From positions 1 to 8,216 of the forward strand of contig NZ_CAPJ01000177.1 of NCBI RefSeq assembly GCF_000331775.1: a DNA stretch of 8,216 nt, in the 5' to 3' direction. The stretch's first letter is position 1. Every line of letters begins with the position of its first letter. Under the pieces are notes generated by a model. That model ran no database searches. It had not been told where the DNA came from and worked only from the letters and a program-made list of their open reading frames with translations. Both the position numbers and the translations under genes were made by a program. Shown piece after piece: positions 6,527-8,216 of the stretch. Origin of the DNA: Xanthomonas translucens pv. translucens DSM 18974. GTDB lineage: Bacteria; Pseudomonadota; Gammaproteobacteria; Xanthomonadales; Xanthomonadaceae.

Positions 6527-7162
6527 TTACTTCGCGCCCTGCAGCGCCTCGGTGGTGATGCGGATCCTGACCTCGTCGCTGACGTTCGGCACGTAGGCGC
6601 CCAGGCCGAAGTCGCTGCGCTTGATCGTGGTGGTGGCGTCGAAGCCCAGCGCCGGCACCTTCTTCATCGGGTGCGGACCGGCGCCGTTGAGGGTCACCGC
6701 CAGCACCACCGGCTTGGTCGTGCCCTTGATGGTCAGGTCGCCGGCCACGCTCAGTTTGTTGGCGCCGGCCGCAGTCACCTTGGTGCTCTTGAAGGTGGCG
6801 GTCGGGAACTTGACGGCATCGAAGAAGTCGGCGCTCTTCAGGTGCTCGTCGAACTCGGCGGTGAAGCTGTTGAGGCCCGACAGCGGCAGGGTCACCTGGA
6901 CGCTGGACTTGGCCACGTTCTCGGCGTTGTAGACCAGGGTGCCGTCGACGTCGCCGAAGTGCGCGCTGGGGTTGGAGAAGCCGAAGTGGCTCCACTGCAC
7001 CAGCACGTCGGTGTGCGACGGGTCCAGCTTGTAGGTGCCGGTGGTGCCCTTGACCGCGGCGGCAGCGGCGGCGGGCGCGGCGAAGGCGCTGGTGGCGGGC
7101 TGGGCGGCGACGACGGCGAGAGCCAGGGCGAGCGGGAGCAGCAGTTTGCGGGTCTTGGTCAT
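6527..7162 (-). CDS. Secreted YceI-family lipid-binding protein
   Basis: A 211-aa periplasmic protein with a Sec signal peptide: MTKTRK, then a hydrophobic core LLLPLALALAVVAA, with likely cleavage after AFA (about residue 29). An alanine-rich linker follows. The mature part is a YceI domain, a lipocalin-like beta barrel that binds isoprenoid or other long lipids in studied members. Signatures visible are YKLDPSHTDVLVQWSHFGFS near its start, the EFDEHLKSADFFDAVKFPTATF stretch, the DLTIKGTTKPV strand, and RSDFGLGAY near the end. The start is set by the signal peptide and GGAG at 7172-7175, 9 bases before the ATG. The frame remains open upstream over the nitroreductase gene, but that part is a shadow. 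It lies 92 bases behind the nitroreductase stop on the same strand with no terminator between, so co-transcription is likely. The specific ligand cannot be told from sequence. Confidence 0.95.
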   Translation of the reverse strand: MTKTRKLLLPLALALAVVAAQPATSAFAAPAAAAAAVKGTTGTYKLDPSHTDVLVQWSHFGFSNPSAHFGDVDGTLVYNAENVAKSSVQVTLPLSGLNSFTAEFDEHLKSADFFDAVKFPTATFKSTKVTAAGANKLSVAGDLTIKGTTKPVVLAVTLNGAGPHPMKKVPALGFDATTTIKRSDFGLGAYVPNVSDEVRIRITTEALQGAK

Positions 7163-7254
7163 GAGCGGGAACTCCGGGGTGATGCGGCGGTTGGACACGC
7201 CAGCGGCAGACGCCGGCATGCAGGGGGACACGGGCGGACCAGACGCGACGAGAC

Positions 7255-7845
7255 TCACTCGATGCGCGCGGCCTCGTCGAAACTCAGCCGCGGCAAGCGC
7301 GGGAACAGGCCGGCAGGATCGCCGTAGCCCAGGTTGACCAGGAAGTTGGACTTGACCGCGGTGCCGGCGAAGAAGGCCGCATCGACCTTGGCGTTGTCGA
7401 AGCCGGACATCGGACCGGCATCCAGGCCCAGCGCACGTGCGGCCAGGATCAGGTAGGCGCCCTGCAAGCTGCCGTTGCGGAACGCCGATTCGCTGCGGCC
7501 TTCGCGCGGGCCGTCGAACCAGCTCTTGGCATCGGCATGCGGGAACAGGTACGGCAGCTTCTCGTGGAAGTCCTCGTCGTGGGCGACGATGACCGTCAGC
7601 GGCGCGGCCAGGGTCTTGGCCAGGTTGCCTTCGGACAGCGCCGGCTTGAGCTTCTCCTTGCCCGCGGCCGAGGTCACGAACACGAAGCGCGCCGGGCTGC
7701 CGTTGGCCGCGGTCGGCCCCCACTTCAGCAATTCGTACAGGGCGCGCACGGTGTCTTCGCCGACCGGGGTGTCGCGGAAGGCGTTCTGGGTGCGGGCGGT
7801 CCGGAACAACTGATCGAGGGCGGCGTCGTGCAAGGCGTCAGACAT
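7255..7845 (-). CDS. RutE/HadB-like nitroreductase (putative malonic semialdehyde reductase)
   Basis: A 196-aa FMN-dependent oxidoreductase of the nitroreductase fold, exactly the length I recall for E. coli RutE. RutE reduces malonic semialdehyde to 3-hydroxypropionate in pyrimidine breakdown. Conserved blocks are [12 protein letters not shown] (17-28, R18 near the FMN phosphate), [16 protein letters not shown] (41-56), [37 protein letters not shown] and [22 protein letters not shown]. The ATG at 7845 is chosen because it gives the family N-terminus and has AAAAGG (7855-7860) 9 bases upstream. The frame extends 43 codons further up to 7974, but that stretch has no family similarity and crosses the divergent promoter region. 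No other rut genes are present, so the physiological substrate may be another aldehyde, quinone or nitro compound. The symbol is left blank for that reason. Confidence 0.93.
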   Translation of the reverse strand: MSDALHDAALDQLFRTARTQNAFRDTPVGEDTVRALYELLKWGPTAANGSPARFVFVTSAAGKEKLKPALSEGNLAKTLAAPLTVIVAHDEDFHEKLPYLFPHADAKSWFDGPREGRSESAFRNGSLQGAYLILAARALGLDAGPMSGFDNAKVDAAFFAGTAVKSNFLVNLGYGDPAGLFPRLPRLSFDEAARIE

Positions 7846-7880
7846 GCGGAAGTACCTTTTGTCGTCAGGGAAAGACCGGT

Positions 7881-7896
7881 GCCACCCGTGGGTGGC
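7881..7896. promoter_or_regulatory. Candidate operator: 7-bp perfect inverted repeat
   Basis: GCCACCCGTGGGTGGC is a perfect 7+2+7 inverted repeat, lying 36-51 bases upstream of the nitroreductase ATG in the divergent region. No U-tract follows on either strand, so it is not a simple terminator. It could be a repressor site or a leader hairpin. GC-rich DNA produces such repeats by chance, so confidence is modest. Confidence 0.35.
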
Positions 7897-7925
7897 GGTT
7901 TCGGCGCAAGGCGGCCAGTGTAGAG

Positions 7926-7941
7926 TGGCACGATAGCCGCA
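7926..7941 (+). promoter_or_regulatory. Weak sigma-54-like promoter match before the ELM1-family gene
   Basis: TGGCACG, four bases, then CCGCA. The -24 half is perfect, and GG and GC have the right spacing, but the usual TT before GC is CC. If used, transcription would begin near 7953, about 24 bases before the GTG at 7977. The TT loss makes it doubtful. Confidence 0.15.
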
Positions 7942-7976
7942 ACACCCAGCCGCAATGCAACGGATTACTACCAAAC

Positions 7977-8216
7977 GTGAAACGATCGGGCGCGCCGTGG
8001 GCGATTAGCGACGGCAACGCCGGCAACGCGCGCCAGGCAGAAGCGCTCGCCGCGGCGCTGTCCGCACCTGCAGCGTCGCCCGCTCCGGCACTGGTGCTGC
8101 AACCGCACATGCCCTGGCGCTGGCTGGCGCCGCGGCGCTTGCCCGGCGCGGCGCAGGCCTATGGCGCCGGCTTCGCCGAACTGCTGCGTCGCCCGCCGGC
8201 ACTGGCGATCGGCTGC
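7977..8216 (+). CDS. ELM1-family protein (PF06258), N-terminal part (runs off right edge)
   Basis: The plus strand is open from GTG 7977 to the window edge: 80 codons with no stop. The N-terminus [19 protein letters not shown] is the characteristic start of the bacterial 'mitochondrial fission ELM1-like' family, which has a glycosyltransferase-like fold. [19 protein letters not shown] further on also fits. In bacteria the function is not established. The name comes from a plant homologue and implies no fission role; an envelope sugar-transfer role is conceivable but inferred. No in-frame ATG, GTG or TTG lies just upstream. The GTG lacks a good Shine-Dalgarno (ACGGA at 7960-7964 is weak and 12 bases away), so the exact start is less certain than the gene. 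It is divergent from the nitroreductase, with 131 bases between their starts. The window ends within the N-terminal domain. Confidence 0.82.
   Translation, partial: MKRSGAPWAISDGNAGNARQAEALAAALSAPAASPAPALVLQPHMPWRWLAPRRLPGAAQAYGAGFAELLRRPPALAIGC

Noticed and set aside
7163..7723. Upstream extension of the yceI frame (187 codons)
   Set aside because: It overlaps the nitroreductase gene in another frame and is low-complexity. The Sec signal peptide and ribosome binding site place the real start at 7162.
1..8216. CRISPR arrays, tRNA or rRNA genes, insertion sequences
   Set aside because: I saw no regularly spaced repeats, cloverleaf sequences, rRNA motifs or transposase genes on either strand.

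Overview
The window looks like chromosome from a high-GC gammaproteobacterium of the Xanthomonadaceae, probably Xanthomonas or a close relative. This rests on the AceE and RutE-like protein sequences, the strong GC codon bias, GTG starts, and a REP-type repeat of the kind common in that family. The genus is an inference from recalled sequence patterns. About 95% of the window is ordinary high-GC chromosome. The first ~430 bases are different, at about 44% GC by hand count.

Layout from left to right. (1) 1-429, minus strand: the 143-codon N-terminal part of an unidentified AT-rich gene. It has a near-perfect Shine-Dalgarno and runs off the left edge. (2) 482-511: a 16-base perfect palindrome flanked by A8 and T6, which is the aceE terminator. 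(3) 527-3217, minus: aceE, the E1 subunit of pyruvate dehydrogenase, complete at 896 aa. (4) 3452-6212, plus: three genes joined by two ATGA stop/start overlaps. They encode a membrane-anchored periplasmic-sensor/HAMP/PP2C (SpoIIE-type) phosphatase, an RsbW-like HATPase protein and an RsbV-like STAS protein, together a complete partner-switching module. (5) 6213-6526: a convergent intergenic region with an inverted REP pair (REPIN-like) and a strong hairpin terminator. (6) 6527-7162, minus: a secreted YceI-family protein. (7) 7255-7845, minus: a RutE/HadB-like nitroreductase, probably co-transcribed with yceI. (8) 7846-7976: a divergent control region with a 7-bp perfect inverted repeat and a weak sigma-54-like site. 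(9) 7977 to the right edge, plus: the start of an ELM1-family (PF06258) protein.

How the genes work together. The phosphatase senses something outside the inner membrane and should dephosphorylate the STAS protein. The HATPase protein would phosphorylate the STAS protein and, in the classical scheme, also hold a target such as a sigma factor or another regulator. No target is encoded in the window, so the output is unknown. AceE is a housekeeping gene with its own terminator. The AT-rich gene directly behind that terminator is the most likely horizontally acquired element, and the most likely lead to an accessory system whose body would lie to the left of the window.
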